From Pseudomonas campi (lineage in GTDB: Bacteria > Pseudomonadota > Gammaproteobacteria > Pseudomonadales > Pseudomonadaceae), in the NCBI RefSeq assembly GCF_013200955.2, contig NZ_CP053697.2:3286001-3350000 (forward strand): a DNA stretch of 64,000 nt, given 5' to 3'. Below the pieces are notes generated by a model. It ran no database searches. It was not told where the DNA came from and saw only the letters and a program-made list of their open reading frames with translations. The translations under genes and the position numbers were made by a program. Below, in pieces: positions 27,343 to 38,778 of the stretch (positions are counted from its first letter, which is position 1; every line of letters begins with the position of its first letter).

Positions 27343-27397
27343 CCCGGATGCAATCCGGGAAGCAGTCAGCTCCGCTCCCGGATTGCATCCGGGCTAC
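27339..27397. repeat. REP palindrome, type 1
   Basis: GTAGCCCGGATGCAATCCGG paired with its inverted copy ending GCATCCGGGCTAC. The same element recurs at 40076, 40295, 45689, 49086 and 54675. Here the TAG of GTAG is the stop codon of the DauA-like gene. Confidence 0.9.
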
Positions 27398-27403
27398 GGG
27401 CAA

Positions 27404-27874
27404 TCAGAACTGCGCGCGCATCCAGGCCAGGTAGTCAGCCACGCCGGCCTCGCCTTCGCGCGGCGCCCAGCTGGCTTGCTCGCCTTCGCCCAACGGACGG
27501 TAGGGGCCAGCCTTGCACTCGAACAACACGCTGTCCGCCGCCAGCACCACCAGGGCATGGAACTGCCCCGGCGGCAGATCGACACCCAGGCAGTCGCCGC
27601 CCGCTGCGAGCAGCCGGGTTCCCTGCAGCTCGCCACTCTCGCTGAACAGCAGCAGGCCGAGTCGCCCCTGCAGCACCAGCAGGGTCTCGGCCTTGTCGGC
27701 CGCCAGATGGCGATGGGGCGGGATATAGGTATCCGGTTGCAGCCCAACCGCCAGGCGGTGGCAGGGCTCGTCCATCGCGTGCAGGTTATGGTGGCTGCGC
27801 TGGCGCGGGCTCTGCGCGGCCTTGGCCGTCAGCTCGGCAAACAGGTCGCGGTCGAGGAAGGCCGGCCCCGGCAC
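27404..27874 (-). CDS. WbuC family cupin-fold metalloprotein
   Basis: 156 residues. Cupin motif 1 region is IPPHRHLAADKAETLLVLQG and the second motif region is DCLGVDLPPGQFHALVVL; RQRSHHNLHAMDEPCHRL is typical of WbuC. No substrate is known for this stand-alone form. The GTG start at 27874 immediately follows the hpt stop, so the two are probably co-transcribed. Confidence 0.82.
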   Translation of the reverse strand: MPGPAFLDRDLFAELTAKAAQSPRQRSHHNLHAMDEPCHRLAVGLQPDTYIPPHRHLAADKAETLLVLQGRLGLLLFSESGELQGTRLLAAGGDCLGVDLPPGQFHALVVLAADSVLFECKAGPYRPLGEGEQASWAPREGEAGVADYLAWMRAQF

Positions 27875-28432
27875 TTACAGGCCTTTGACCGCGAAAATGC
27901 CGGCAGCGTTACGCCAGTAGCCCTTGTAGTCCATGCCGTAGCCGAAGATGAAGCGATCCTCGCAGGGCAGGCCGACGTAGTCGGCCTTGAGGTCCGGACG
28001 AGCCTTGCGGTCGTGGATCTTGTCAATCAGCACCGCGGTGTGCACCTGGCGCGCACCAGCGTGCTTGCAGAAGTCGATGATGGCCGACAGGGTGTGCCCC
28101 TCGTCGAGGATGTCGTCGATGATCAGCACTTCGCGGTCGATGAAGGAGATTTCCGGCTTGGCCTTCCAGAACAGCTCGCCGCCGGTGGTTTCGCTGCGGT
28201 AGCGTGTGGCGTGCAGGTACGACAGCTCCAGCGGGAAGCCCAGCTTGGGCAGCAGTTTGCCGGCGAAGATCAGGCCGCCATTCATCACGCAGAACACCAC
28301 CGGATTGCTCTCGGCCAGTTCACCGTTGATCACCGCAGCGACTTTATCGATCGCCGCCTCGACCTGGGCATCGGTGTACAGGCAATCGGCTTCGGCCATG
28401 ACTTGGCGAATGTGGGCGAGGTCGGCGGACAT
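27875..28432 (-). CDS. hpt: Hypoxanthine-guanine phosphoribosyltransferase
   Basis: 185 residues. The PRPP-binding motif is VLIIDDILDEGHT; the flexible-loop region SYLHATRYRSET and the nucleobase-contacting FIFGYGMDYKGYWRN are present. It converts hypoxanthine/guanine plus PRPP to IMP/GMP. It is transcribed divergently from upp, which does the same for uracil. Confidence 0.93.
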   Translation of the reverse strand: MSADLAHIRQVMAEADCLYTDAQVEAAIDKVAAVINGELAESNPVVFCVMNGGLIFAGKLLPKLGFPLELSYLHATRYRSETTGGELFWKAKPEISFIDREVLIIDDILDEGHTLSAIIDFCKHAGARQVHTAVLIDKIHDRKARPDLKADYVGLPCEDRFIFGYGMDYKGYWRNAAGIFAVKGL

Positions 28433-28646
28433 GGCGTTCTCCTGAGAGATGAAAGGGGGACCGCCACGGATGGTAGGTCATAAAAAATGGTCGGCAAAGG
28501 TACTCAGACTGACGCGTCAGGGCAAGTCGGGGCGGATATTTTCTGACCACTTATTCAAGTCAGTCAGTAAACTGCGCGTCGTCCAGCTGGCATGACCAGT
28601 GCTTTACTCTAGACAGTATTCCCGCCGCCCTTCCCGGAGACCCTGC

Positions 28647-29285
28647 ATGCCCATCCGCGAGATCCGCCACCCACTGATCCGCCACAAGCTCGGCCTGATG
28701 CGCCGCGCCGACATCAGCACGAAGAACTTCCGCGAACTGGCCCAGGAAGTGGGCGCCCTGCTCACCTACGAGGCAACCAACGACCTGCCCCTGGAAGACT
28801 GCGAGATCCAGGGCTGGGCCGGCACCGTGCAGGTGGAGAAAATTGCCGGCAAGAAGATCACCGTGGTGCCGATCCTGCGCGCTGGCATCGGCATGCTCGA
28901 CGGCGTGCTCAGCCTGATCCCCGGAGCCAAGGTCAGCGCCGTCGGCGTGGCGCGCAACGAGGAAACCCTGGAAGCGCACACCTACCTGGAAAAGCTCGCC
29001 CCGGAAATCGACGAACGCCTGGCCCTGATCATCGACCCGATGCTGGCCACCGGCGGCTCCATGGTCGCCACCATCGACCTGCTGAAAAAAGCCGGCTGCA
29101 AGGAAATCCGCGCCATGGTCCTGGTCGCCGCACCGGAAGGTATCAAGGTGGTCAACGACGCCCATCCGGACGTGATGATCTTCACCGCCTCCATCGACCA
29201 GTGCCTCAACGAGCACGGCTACATCATTCCCGGCCTCGGCGATGCCGGCGACAAGATCTTTGGCACCAAGCAGAAGGACGCCTGA
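28647..29285 (+). CDS. upp: Uracil phosphoribosyltransferase
   Basis: 212 residues. [12 protein letters not shown], the PRPP loop [12 protein letters not shown] and the C-terminal [12 protein letters not shown] are diagnostic. It makes UMP from uracil and PRPP. ATG 28647 has GGAG eight bases upstream. Only two bases separate its stop from the uracil permease gene, so they form an operon for uracil uptake and trapping. Confidence 0.96.
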   Translation: MPIREIRHPLIRHKLGLMRRADISTKNFRELAQEVGALLTYEATNDLPLEDCEIQGWAGTVQVEKIAGKKITVVPILRAGIGMLDGVLSLIPGAKVSAVGVARNEETLEAHTYLEKLAPEIDERLALIIDPMLATGGSMVATIDLLKKAGCKEIRAMVLVAAPEGIKVVNDAHPDVMIFTASIDQCLNEHGYIIPGLGDAGDKIFGTKQKDA

Positions 29286-29287
29286 GC

Positions 29288-30553
29288 ATGCAGGATGAAT
29301 ACAACGATCCACTCTGGCGCCAGGTAGTTTCCGGCGCACAGATGCTTTTCGTCGCTTTCGGCGCCCTGGTGCTGATGCCACTGATCACCGGCATGGACCC
29401 CAACGTCGCGCTGTTCACCGCCGGCATCGGCACCCTGTTGTTCCAACTGGTCACCGGGCGCCAGGTGCCGGTATTCCTGGCCTCCAGCTTCGCCTTCATC
29501 GCGCCGATTCTCGCCGCCAAGGGCGAGTTCGGCCTGCCTGCCGTGCTCGGTGGCGTGGTCGCCTCCGGCCTGGTGTACATCCTGCTCAGCGCTGTGGTGC
29601 GGGTCAAAGGCGCGGGCTTCATTGACCGCCTGCTGCCGCCCGTGGTGATCGCCCCGGTGATCATCTCCATCGGCCTGGCCCTGTCGCCGGTGGCGGTGAA
29701 CATGGCCATGGGCAAGGCCGGTGACGGCAGCGTGCAACTGGTGCCGTACGAAACCGCCATGCTGATTTCCATGCCGGCACTGCTCACCACCCTGCTGGTG
29801 GCCGTGCTCGGCAGTGGTCTGCTGCGCCTGGTGCCGATCATCGCCGGCATCGTCGTCGGCTGTGTGCTGGCCGCCTTCTTCGGCGTGATCGACAGCAGTG
29901 GCGTCGCCGCCGCGCCCTGGCTGGCGATGCCCGCCTTCGTCACGCCCGAACTGCACTGGGGCGCCATCCTCTACATGGTGCCAGTGGCCCTGGCACCCGC
30001 CATCGAACACATCGGCGGGGTCGTAGCGATTGGCAGCGTGACCGGCAAAAACTTCATCAAGCAGCCCGGCCTGCACCGCACCCTGCTCGGTGACGGCCTG
30101 GCTACCTCCGCCGCAGGCGTGTTCGGCGGCCCGCCCAACACCACCTACGCCGAAGTCACCGGCGCAGTGATGCTGACCAAGAGCTTCAACCCGAAAATCA
30201 TGACCTGGGCGGCCGTGTTCGCCATCGCCCTGGCCTTCATCGGCAAGTTCGGCGCGGCGCTGCAGAGCATTCCGGTACCGGTCATGGGCGGCATTCTCTG
30301 CCTGCTGTTCGGCTCAATCGCGGTAGTCGGCCTGAACACCCTGATCCGTCACCAGGTCGATCTGTCCGAGGCGCGCAACCTGATCATCGTCTCGGTAACC
30401 CTGGTGTTCGGCATCGGCGGCATGGCCATCGGTAACAACGACTTCGCCCTGTCCGGCATTTCCCTGTGCGCCATCAGCGCCTTGCTGCTGAACCTGGTGC
30501 TGCCGGGCGGCAGCGCCTGGCACAAGCACCCGCCGCTGGACCCGGAGATCTGA
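29288..30553 (+). CDS. uraA: Uracil permease (NCS2 family, UraA)
   Basis: 421 residues, about 12-14 membrane segments. Motifs include GMDPNVALFTAGIGTLLFQ near the N-terminus, ALAPAIEHIGGVVAIG (NCS2 transport motif with Glu) and GGPPNTTYAEVTG. A uracil:proton symporter in the inner membrane, consistent with its operon partner upp. Confidence 0.93.
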   Translation: MQDEYNDPLWRQVVSGAQMLFVAFGALVLMPLITGMDPNVALFTAGIGTLLFQLVTGRQVPVFLASSFAFIAPILAAKGEFGLPAVLGGVVASGLVYILLSAVVRVKGAGFIDRLLPPVVIAPVIISIGLALSPVAVNMAMGKAGDGSVQLVPYETAMLISMPALLTTLLVAVLGSGLLRLVPIIAGIVVGCVLAAFFGVIDSSGVAAAPWLAMPAFVTPELHWGAILYMVPVALAPAIEHIGGVVAIGSVTGKNFIKQPGLHRTLLGDGLATSAAGVFGGPPNTTYAEVTGAVMLTKSFNPKIMTWAAVFAIALAFIGKFGAALQSIPVPVMGGILCLLFGSIAVVGLNTLIRHQVDLSEARNLIIVSVTLVFGIGGMAIGNNDFALSGISLCAISALLLNLVLPGGSAWHKHPPLDPEI

Positions 30554-30580
30554 GGAAGCGACAACTGTTCTCTCAATAGC

Positions 30581-30617
30581 AAAAACGGCCAGCTCCTGAG
30601 TTCAGGGGCTGACCGTT
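30581..30617 (-). terminator. Rho-independent terminator for the DUF4177 pair
   Basis: On the minus strand AACGGTCAGCCCCT pairs with AGGAGCTGGCCGTT and is followed by TTTTTG. It follows the gene ending at 30640 and may also help end the uraA transcript. Confidence 0.75.
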
Positions 30618-30639
30618 GGATGCAGCGTCTGCAGCGGTT

Positions 30640-30852
30640 TCAGTCGAGGTAGCCTTTGGATTTCAGCTCTTTCTCGGAGCAGTACTCTCTGATGACCAAG
30701 GCGACGATCAGCACGACCACCTCAACAACACCAGCCGTCACAGACAGTTTGACGAAGACCTCTGCGGTCAGCGGCTCGAACCATAGCTGAATGATCGCCA
30801 TCGCCGCCCATGCAGTGAACAGGCTCAGGCCGATGATGACTGCGATCTTCAA
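30640..30852 (-). CDS. Small membrane protein, coupled to the DUF4177 gene
   Basis: 70 residues, with two membrane helices (IAVIIGLSLFTAWAAMAIIQLW and a second around VTAGVVEVVVLIVALVI) and a basic/acidic tail EKELKSKGYLD. The likely start is TTG 30852: GGAGAAAG lies just upstream and TTGA overlaps the stop of the DUF4177 gene. No ATG is available nearby in frame. Function unknown. Confidence 0.55.
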   Translation of the reverse strand: MKIAVIIGLSLFTAWAAMAIIQLWFEPLTAEVFVKLSVTAGVVEVVVLIVALVIREYCSEKELKSKGYLD

Positions 30853-31061
30853 ATATCTTTCTCCATGACCACCAAGTAAGCCTCGCGCTTCCACAACAGC
30901 AGCATGCGGCGAATATCTTTTTCCATGGTCACCACACGCCAACCCTCAGCGGCGTTCTTGTTCAAGAACTCGGAGAACTTCACCGGGTCGACCTTGGAGC
31001 CCCCGAGCAACAGCGAGCCCAGCATTCCTTCGCGATAAACAACAACCTTGTACTGCTTCAT
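30849..31061 (-). CDS. DUF4177 domain-containing protein
   Basis: 70 residues: MKQYKVVVYREG at the N-terminus and EFLNKNAAEGWRVVTME in the middle are the DUF4177 hallmarks (a small alpha/beta domain with NxxxxEGWRVV). Function unknown. It overlaps the following membrane-protein gene by four bases. Confidence 0.72.
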   Translation of the reverse strand: MKQYKVVVYREGMLGSLLLGGSKVDPVKFSEFLNKNAAEGWRVVTMEKDIRRMLLLWKREAYLVVMEKDI

Positions 31062-31346
31062 GTATGCACCTGCGGTGGTTAAGAACTAACGGTGCAGCGG
31101 CGCGATAAACGCCCTGCCCCAGAAGCCAAGCGCCAACCACATCGTGGGAAGCCCAACGGGAGGCTGGGCAGGGTCGGAAAGGGAGACGCTCGGTTCGACC
31201 TGGAAGGTCGACATACAGGCACTATCGTCCGCTGTGGCGTCGAGGCGTTGCCTCAGCGCCTCCCTGCGCTTGAACGCGCGGGAGGTTAGCAGCCTCCCAG
31301 GGCGGATGAAAGCAAGGGCTGCTCCAGCCGGATCGCGCCATCCGCC

Positions 31347-32180
31347 TCAGAACGGCTCGGCGATGAACTTGAAGGGATAGTGGGTCGCCTTGTAGGCGCC
31401 GATCTTGCGCTTGGGCAACTTGACCTTGGGCTGGGGGATCTGCTCATAGGGAATCTGCTGCAGCAGGTGGCTGATCAGGTTCAGGCGCACGCGCTTCTTG
31501 TCCTCGGAACGAGCCACGAACCAGGACGCCCAAGGCGTATCGGTGGCCTCGAACATCTCGTCGCGGGCCTGGGTATAGGCGTCCCAACGGTTGTAGGACT
31601 TGATGTCCATCGCGGTCAGCTTCCAGGTCTTGCGCCCGTCTTCAATGCGCGCGCGCAGGCGCCGCTCCTGCTCCTCCGGGCTGACCTCCAGCCAGTACTT
31701 GAGCAGGATGATCCCCGAGTCGACCATGTTGCGTTCGAACAGTGGCGTACCACTGAGAAACTTCTTCAACTGAGTCTCGTCGCAGAAACCCATCACCCGC
31801 TCGACGCCGGCGCGGTTGTACCAGCTACGGTCGAAGATCACCACTTCGCCAGCAGCCGGCAGGTGCCTGATGTAGCGCTGCACGTACATCTGGCTCTTTT
31901 CCCGCTCGGTCGGCGCCGGCAGCGCCACCACGCGAAACACCCGCGGACTGACCCGTTCGGTCAGCGCCTTGATGGTGCCGCCCTTGCCAGCACCATCACG
32001 CCCCTCGAACACCACCGCCACCTTGGCGCCGGTGGCCACCACCCATTGCTGCAGCTTTACCAGCTCGACATGCAAGTCATTCAATTGTTGCTCGTAATCC
32101 TTGCGCGACAGTTTTGCGTCTGCGGCCTTGGCGGTCGCTTCGATCTTTCCTTGCGTTGCCTTGCTCTTGTGCTTGCTCAT
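31347..32180 (-). CDS. ppk2: Polyphosphate kinase 2 (PPK2), short one-domain form
   Basis: 277 residues. Walker A is EGRDGAGKGG; Walker B/lid region is VIFDRSWYNRAGVERVMGF; RIEDGRKTWKLTAMDIKSYNRWDAYTQARDEMF follows. PPK2 uses polyphosphate to phosphorylate nucleoside diphosphates (or monophosphates). The N-terminus is Lys-rich. ATG 32180 is used; an alternative ATG lies four codons upstream. Confidence 0.92.
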   Translation of the reverse strand: MSKHKSKATQGKIEATAKAADAKLSRKDYEQQLNDLHVELVKLQQWVVATGAKVAVVFEGRDGAGKGGTIKALTERVSPRVFRVVALPAPTEREKSQMYVQRYIRHLPAAGEVVIFDRSWYNRAGVERVMGFCDETQLKKFLSGTPLFERNMVDSGIILLKYWLEVSPEEQERRLRARIEDGRKTWKLTAMDIKSYNRWDAYTQARDEMFEATDTPWASWFVARSEDKKRVRLNLISHLLQQIPYEQIPQPKVKLPKRKIGAYKATHYPFKFIAEPF

Positions 32181-32343
32181 GTCGAATCCCATCGTTGGTA
32201 ATAACCAAGGACTAGCCTAGATCGCCAGATGCCAGCCTTCCATGTGCTGGATCAATAACATGGTTGTGCGCCCTTCGTTGCTGGCGCCACACGGCAGCGC
32301 GCGCTATGGTCAGCCCCCCACTGCTGCCAGCGGACGACAGCCC

Positions 32344-34268
<1,925 letters not shown>

Positions 34269-34272
<4 letters not shown>

Positions 34273-35315
34273 GCCGGCTTCTTCCCAGCCAGCACCAGCG
34301 TCGGCGGTCGGTAATCGGAATTGGCGTTCCAGCGCGCCCAAACCGAGGGATCGATCGTTACGCCAACGCCACGCTGCCCCTTTGACCCTTCATCGAACCC
34401 ACGGTAATGCCGACCATCGCCGGGGTGTAGCAGCCGGCGAAAAGCGCCATAACCGCCCCCGAGAAACGCGCTGAAGGAGTCCCGCGGTTTGCTCTGCCAG
34501 GCATTGGCCGTCAACTGGTAGGACCTCAACTTCAGCCCGGCCTGGCTGGCCTTTTCCAGCATCCAGGCCAGGGATAGCGTGGACAGTGGATCGTCGCTAT
34601 AGCCACCGCCGACATTGGCATGGGCGCCGATGAACCAGCGCTGTTCCACCTCGATCTGCTCCGGCTTCTGCAGGCCGTCGTCGCTGGTCCACAGCACCGC
34701 GTCATAGGCCGCGCGGTGCTCGTCGAGGGCCACGGCGTGGTAGGCGCGCTCGACGATCTTCGACAGCTGGGTGTCGTGCCAGGAGTACAGGCCGCGCTCA
34801 GAAATCAGGGTGCCCGGTATGCCGAGGGCGCCGACCGTGTCCCACACGCCGATTAGATGGATTTTCACCTCCCGGCTGTAGCGGGCGCGGAAGTTACAGC
34901 AGAGGCTGTCATCGGGGCCGACCTGTTTGTTGCGGTAGATCTTTTCGGCCGCGTCGAGCAGGGCGGGGGTGGAGGTGTGTAGCAGCCCGCACTTGCGGAT
35001 CATCCCCACCAGGCTGCGCGCGGTGTAGGCACCGCGACTGAAGCCGAACACGAAGATTTCGCTGGCGGCGGTGTAATGGCGCACCAGCCAGTCATAGCCC
35101 TCCTGCAGGTTATCGCTCAGCCCTGCACCAAAGACGCCGCCGGTAAAGCGAGTGAAGCGGCCGGTACCCACGCCGGGGTCGTAGAAGAAGCGCTGGGGAA
35201 TCGTGCCGTCGTAATCTTCGATGAGCCGTGACAGCTGGTAGACGTTGGTGCGGTCCTGCGGGTCGTTCCAGGTGCCGTCGAACAGCAGTATCAGGCGTTC
35301 TTTATGGTCTGCCAT
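34269..35315 (-). CDS. DUF2235 alpha/beta-hydrolase-like protein
   Basis: 348 residues. LILLFDGTWNDPQDRTNVYQL at the N-terminus and the nucleophile elbow GFSRGAYTAR define DUF2235, the fold used by some type VI secreted phospholipases (Tle1-like). No signal peptide and no T6SS genes are nearby, so a housekeeping or immunity-free hydrolase is equally possible. ATG 35315 has AAGGAGG at ideal spacing. The last four bases overlap the end of recQ. Confidence 0.85.
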
Positions 35316-35389
35316 GTCCTTCCTCCTTGGCGCCTTGGGCACCTGTTGGCAACGGTGTGCACAACCTGCGGAAAGACAGCTATCGATCC

Positions 35390-35441
35390 CTCAGTATCTG
35401 CTTCCGATCGCGCAAACTAGAGATCGGATGCAGGGTCTCAG
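35390..35441. repeat. Short derivative of the TIR element (ends only)
   Basis: CTCAGTATCTGCTTCCGATC, twelve bases, then GATCGGATGCAGGGTCTCAG: the two arms resemble the ends of repeat copy C with the ~100-base interior missing. Fifteen of 20 positions pair. Confidence 0.6.
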
Positions 35442-35478
35442 CAAGACAAGCACAAGCTGGCCGGTCTGTCGCAACCCT

Positions 35479-37839
35479 TTATCCGACTGCGCGGCGCGGC
35501 AACCCCCAGTGCGTCTTGGCCAGCCATTCGGCGAAGGCCACCGGCGCCAGCGGTTTGCTCAGCAGGTAGCCCTGGGCGATGTCGCAGCCGAGCTGGTCGA
35601 GGCGCTGCAGCACGGCGTCGGTTTCCACCCCTTCGGCCACCACCTTGAGGCCCATGTTGTGGCCTAGTTCGACGGTGGAACGGACGATGATGTCGTCGTC
35701 CGGGTTGCTCAGCAGGTCCAGGACGAACGACTTGTCGATCTTCAGCTCGTGCACCGGCAGGCGCTTGAGCTGGGCCATGCTCGAGTAGCCGGTGCCGTAG
35801 TCGTCGATCGACAGGCGCACGCCCAGCTCGCACAGCTGCTGCAGCTGACCCAGCGCCTGCTCGGGGTCGGCCATCACCGCGCTTTCGGTGATTTCCACCA
35901 CCAGACTGCCCGGCGGGACGGCATGCTCGGCCAGTTGTGCGGCGATAAAGCCGGCGAAACCGGGGTCGGCCAGGTCGAGGGCGGAGACGTTGACCGCGGT
36001 TTTCAGCGCCAGCCCCTGCTCCTGCCAGGCACGGCTCTGCGCCAGGGCCGTGCGCACCACCCAGCGGGTCAGCGCGCAGACGTTGCCGGTCTGCTCGGCC
36101 AGGGGGATGAACTCGTCCGGCGGGACGAAGCCGTGCACCGGATGAATCCAGCGCACCAGGCATTCCACGCCCATCAGGCAGCGCTGGCGGATATCCAGCT
36201 TGGGCTGGAAATACAGGCTCAGCTGGCCCTGCTCCACGGCGCCTTTCAGCTCGCTCATCAGGGCCAGGCGCACCAGGCTGTGGCGATCCAGCTCCGGGCG
36301 GTAAAGGGCGTAGGGCGAGCGCTGCGCCTTGCCCAGGTACATGGCCACCTCGGCGTGCTGCAACAGGCTGCCGGCGCTCTCACCGTGGTCCGGGTGCAGG
36401 GCGATGCCAAGGGTGGCATTCAGGGTCATGCTGATGCCGCGCACGGCAAAGGGCTGCTGCAGGGCGCTGCGGTAATGTTCGGCGGCGGGGATCACGCTGC
36501 CGGGATGGCAGTGCGGAATCAGCAGGGCGAATTCGTCGCCGCCCAGGCGCGCCAGTTGCTCACCGTCGCGCAGCAGCTCCTGCAGGCGCCGGGCAAGCAG
36601 GCACAGCAGCTGGTCGCCGGCCTCATGGCCGAGGGTGTCGTTGAGGTCCTTGAAGTTGTCCAGGTCCATCAGCAGCACGGCCACGCCCTCGCCTGCCGGG
36701 CAGCCGGCCAGGGCCAGTTGCAGCTCGGCGACGAAACGGTTGCGGTTGGCCAGCTGGGTCAGCGGATCGCGGTAGGCGAGGAAACTGATGGTCTTCTCGC
36801 GCTCGGCGATGCCCTGCTGCATGGCGACGAACTCACGGGCCAGCAGGCCGACCTCGCCACTGGCACGGGTGGCCACGCTGGCCTGGTAATCCCCCCCGGC
36901 GATGCGCCGCACGCTCTCCACCATCTGCGCCAACGGGCGGCTGACGGTATTGGCGATCCACAGCGCGCCGAGGCCAGCGAACAGCAGGGCAATGGCGAAG
37001 ATGGCCGCCAGTTGCCACTGCAGCGGCTGGTAGTGGGCCAGCTCGGCGGACAGCGAACGCATCAGCAGCACCTGCAGCGCGCCCCCGGTTTCGGTCAGGG
37101 GGGCGCGCAGGGCCACCTGTTCGAGGTGCTGCAGTTCGAAGCGGAACACCCCCGAGGTATCCGGCAACTGCAGGGTCGCCAATTCGGCGCGCGACAGCCC
37201 GTCGAGGTTGCTGGCCAGCACCCGGTAGGCGCCGGGCGCGCCGTCCAGCAGGGCCACGTCGGCGCCGCTGAGTTCGGCTAGATGGGCGGCGGCCGCGTCG
37301 TCCAGCTCGAAGGCCATCAGCAGCCAGCCCATCAGGTTGGGTCGCGGGGCGAAGATCGGCGTCAGGTTGACGTGCAGCACGCGGCCATCCAGCACCACCA
37401 GGCGCTCGGCGCTATCGGGCTCGTCCAGGACCAGCAGGTCGTTCCAGGGCAAGTGCGCACCGGGCGCCAGTTCGGCGCTGGTGCCGGCCAGCACCTGGCC
37501 CTCGGGCGCCAGCACCAGGGCAAAGCTGGCCTGGCTGCGCGAGGCGAAGGATTCCAGCGCGGCGGACAGCGACTGCGCCTCCTGCTGCGGACTGGCGACC
37601 AGATCGGCGATTTCGCCGAGCAGGGTGAAGTCCTTGGCGATCAGCTCGGCCAGCGCGCTCTGTGCCTGACGGCGGCTCTGCAGTTCATTGGCCAGCACGC
37701 CATGCGCCGAGCCCAGCTGCGCCTGCACCTGCTGCAAGGTGTGGCTGTAGGTGGAGCGATAGACCAGCGCCAGCAGCAGCACCATCACCGCCAGCAGCAG
37801 GAGCAGGAAGAAGCCGAGGATCTTGCCGCGCAGGCTCAT
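35479..37839 (-). CDS. Membrane GGDEF-EAL protein with periplasmic sensor and HAMP
   Basis: 786 residues. Helix 1 (about 7-27), a periplasmic region to about 280, helix 2 (WQLAAIFAIALLFAGLGALWIANTV), a HAMP-like segment (SRPLAQMVESVRRIAGGDYQ), then GGDEF and EAL domains. The cyclase motif RLGGDEF is intact. The phosphodiesterase motif reads ECL (GVECLVRW), keeping the catalytic Glu; DDYGTGYSS and EGVET are present. It could make or degrade c-di-GMP. It starts within the last four bases of the cupredoxin-like gene (ATGA), so the periplasmic copper protein may feed its sensor. Confidence 0.9.
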   Translation of the reverse strand: MSLRGKILGFFLLLLLAVMVLLLALVYRSTYSHTLQQVQAQLGSAHGVLANELQSRRQAQSALAELIAKDFTLLGEIADLVASPQQEAQSLSAALESFASRSQASFALVLAPEGQVLAGTSAELAPGAHLPWNDLLVLDEPDSAERLVVLDGRVLHVNLTPIFAPRPNLMGWLLMAFELDDAAAAHLAELSGADVALLDGAPGAYRVLASNLDGLSRAELATLQLPDTSGVFRFELQHLEQVALRAPLTETGGALQVLLMRSLSAELAHYQPLQWQLAAIFAIALLFAGLGALWIANTVSRPLAQMVESVRRIAGGDYQASVATRASGEVGLLAREFVAMQQGIAEREKTISFLAYRDPLTQLANRNRFVAELQLALAGCPAGEGVAVLLMDLDNFKDLNDTLGHEAGDQLLCLLARRLQELLRDGEQLARLGGDEFALLIPHCHPGSVIPAAEHYRSALQQPFAVRGISMTLNATLGIALHPDHGESAGSLLQHAEVAMYLGKAQRSPYALYRPELDRHSLVRLALMSELKGAVEQGQLSLYFQPKLDIRQRCLMGVECLVRWIHPVHGFVPPDEFIPLAEQTGNVCALTRWVVRTALAQSRAWQEQGLALKTAVNVSALDLADPGFAGFIAAQLAEHAVPPGSLVVEITESAVMADPEQALGQLQQLCELGVRLSIDDYGTGYSSMAQLKRLPVHELKIDKSFVLDLLSNPDDDIIVRSTVELGHNMGLKVVAEGVETDAVLQRLDQLGCDIAQGYLLSKPLAPVAFAEWLAKTHWGLPRRAVG

Positions 37840-38483
37840 GGTACGTAACCACCCTTGCCCTGCGGCCGCTTGCTCGGCTCCTTGGGCCGCGGGTCCGGCT
37901 TGAGCTCACTGTTCAAGCGCCAGAGCAACGGGCCGTCAGCCGCCAGTGTGCGCACCTGCTGCTCGGCCGGGTCGGCGATGCGCGGATGCCAGATATGCAC
38001 GCGCTGCCCTGCAGCCGGCTGGTAGTCGATGCGCGCACGGCCCTGGGCATCGGTCTGGGCGAACCAGGGGCTGTCCAGCACCAGGATGAAACCGAGCATC
38101 CAGTCGTGGATATTGCAGCCGAGGGTGACCAGGCCGGGCTTGTCGAACAGCACTTCCTGGGGCAGGTCCTGCTGCTTCTGCAGACGCAGTTCGAAGCGCT
38201 TGGCCGGGGAGAAGGAATAGACGTGGTGGTTGATCGGGTCGGCGTTGGGGAAGCTCACCCGGGTACCCGCCTGCACGGCCAGGACATAGGGCACGAACTG
38301 GCGTTTTTCCTGGTTGACCTTGAGGCCGGCTGCCGGCGCCTGGCCCGCCCCCGGCTCGATCCACAGCACGGCGTCGGCCAGCGGCCCGTCGTGCTTGTCG
38401 CGCAACTGGATATCGAGGCTCGCCGCCGCCAGCCAACCACTCCACAACAGTCCAGCCAGCAGCCCAACACCCAGCTTGCCCAT
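37836..38483 (-). CDS. Periplasmic cupredoxin-like protein (annotated methylamine-utilisation-like)
   Basis: 215 residues. A signal peptide (GVGLLAGLLWSGWLAAA) is followed by a beta-sandwich protein with a plausible type-1 copper site: His in PINHHVYSF, then GCNIHDWMLGF (Cys, His, Met). C-terminal part resembles a carboxypeptidase-regulatory-like domain (TDAQGRARIDYQPAAG). ATG 38483 has GGAGG. It overlaps the GGDEF-EAL gene by four bases; such pairs recur in Proteobacteria as I recall. Confidence 0.78.
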   Translation of the reverse strand: MGKLGVGLLAGLLWSGWLAAASLDIQLRDKHDGPLADAVLWIEPGAGQAPAAGLKVNQEKRQFVPYVLAVQAGTRVSFPNADPINHHVYSFSPAKRFELRLQKQQDLPQEVLFDKPGLVTLGCNIHDWMLGFILVLDSPWFAQTDAQGRARIDYQPAAGQRVHIWHPRIADPAEQQVRTLAADGPLLWRLNSELKPDPRPKEPSKRPQGKGGYVP

Positions 38484-38778
38484 ACCCACCTCCAACGGTC
38501 GATGGGCTGAGTATAGGAAGGCAGCGCCAGGGTGTAGCCATTCGCCAGCAGCGGGCGCCCCTGCTCCCGACCATCTGAATCCGACCCAGACAAGGCGCTA
38601 CAACCGGCGGGAGCAACCGCCGAGAACTAGAACACTAAGGAGCCCAAGACGTGCGATTCACAAGCCGCAACTGAGCATGACTCGTGGCACTCGCCCTTCG
38701 GCGCGCGGCAAACGCATCAGAACTTCCTACGCTCTGCCGGGGGCGCTGCCCCCCCTACAGGAGATCAGACAGCGACTC

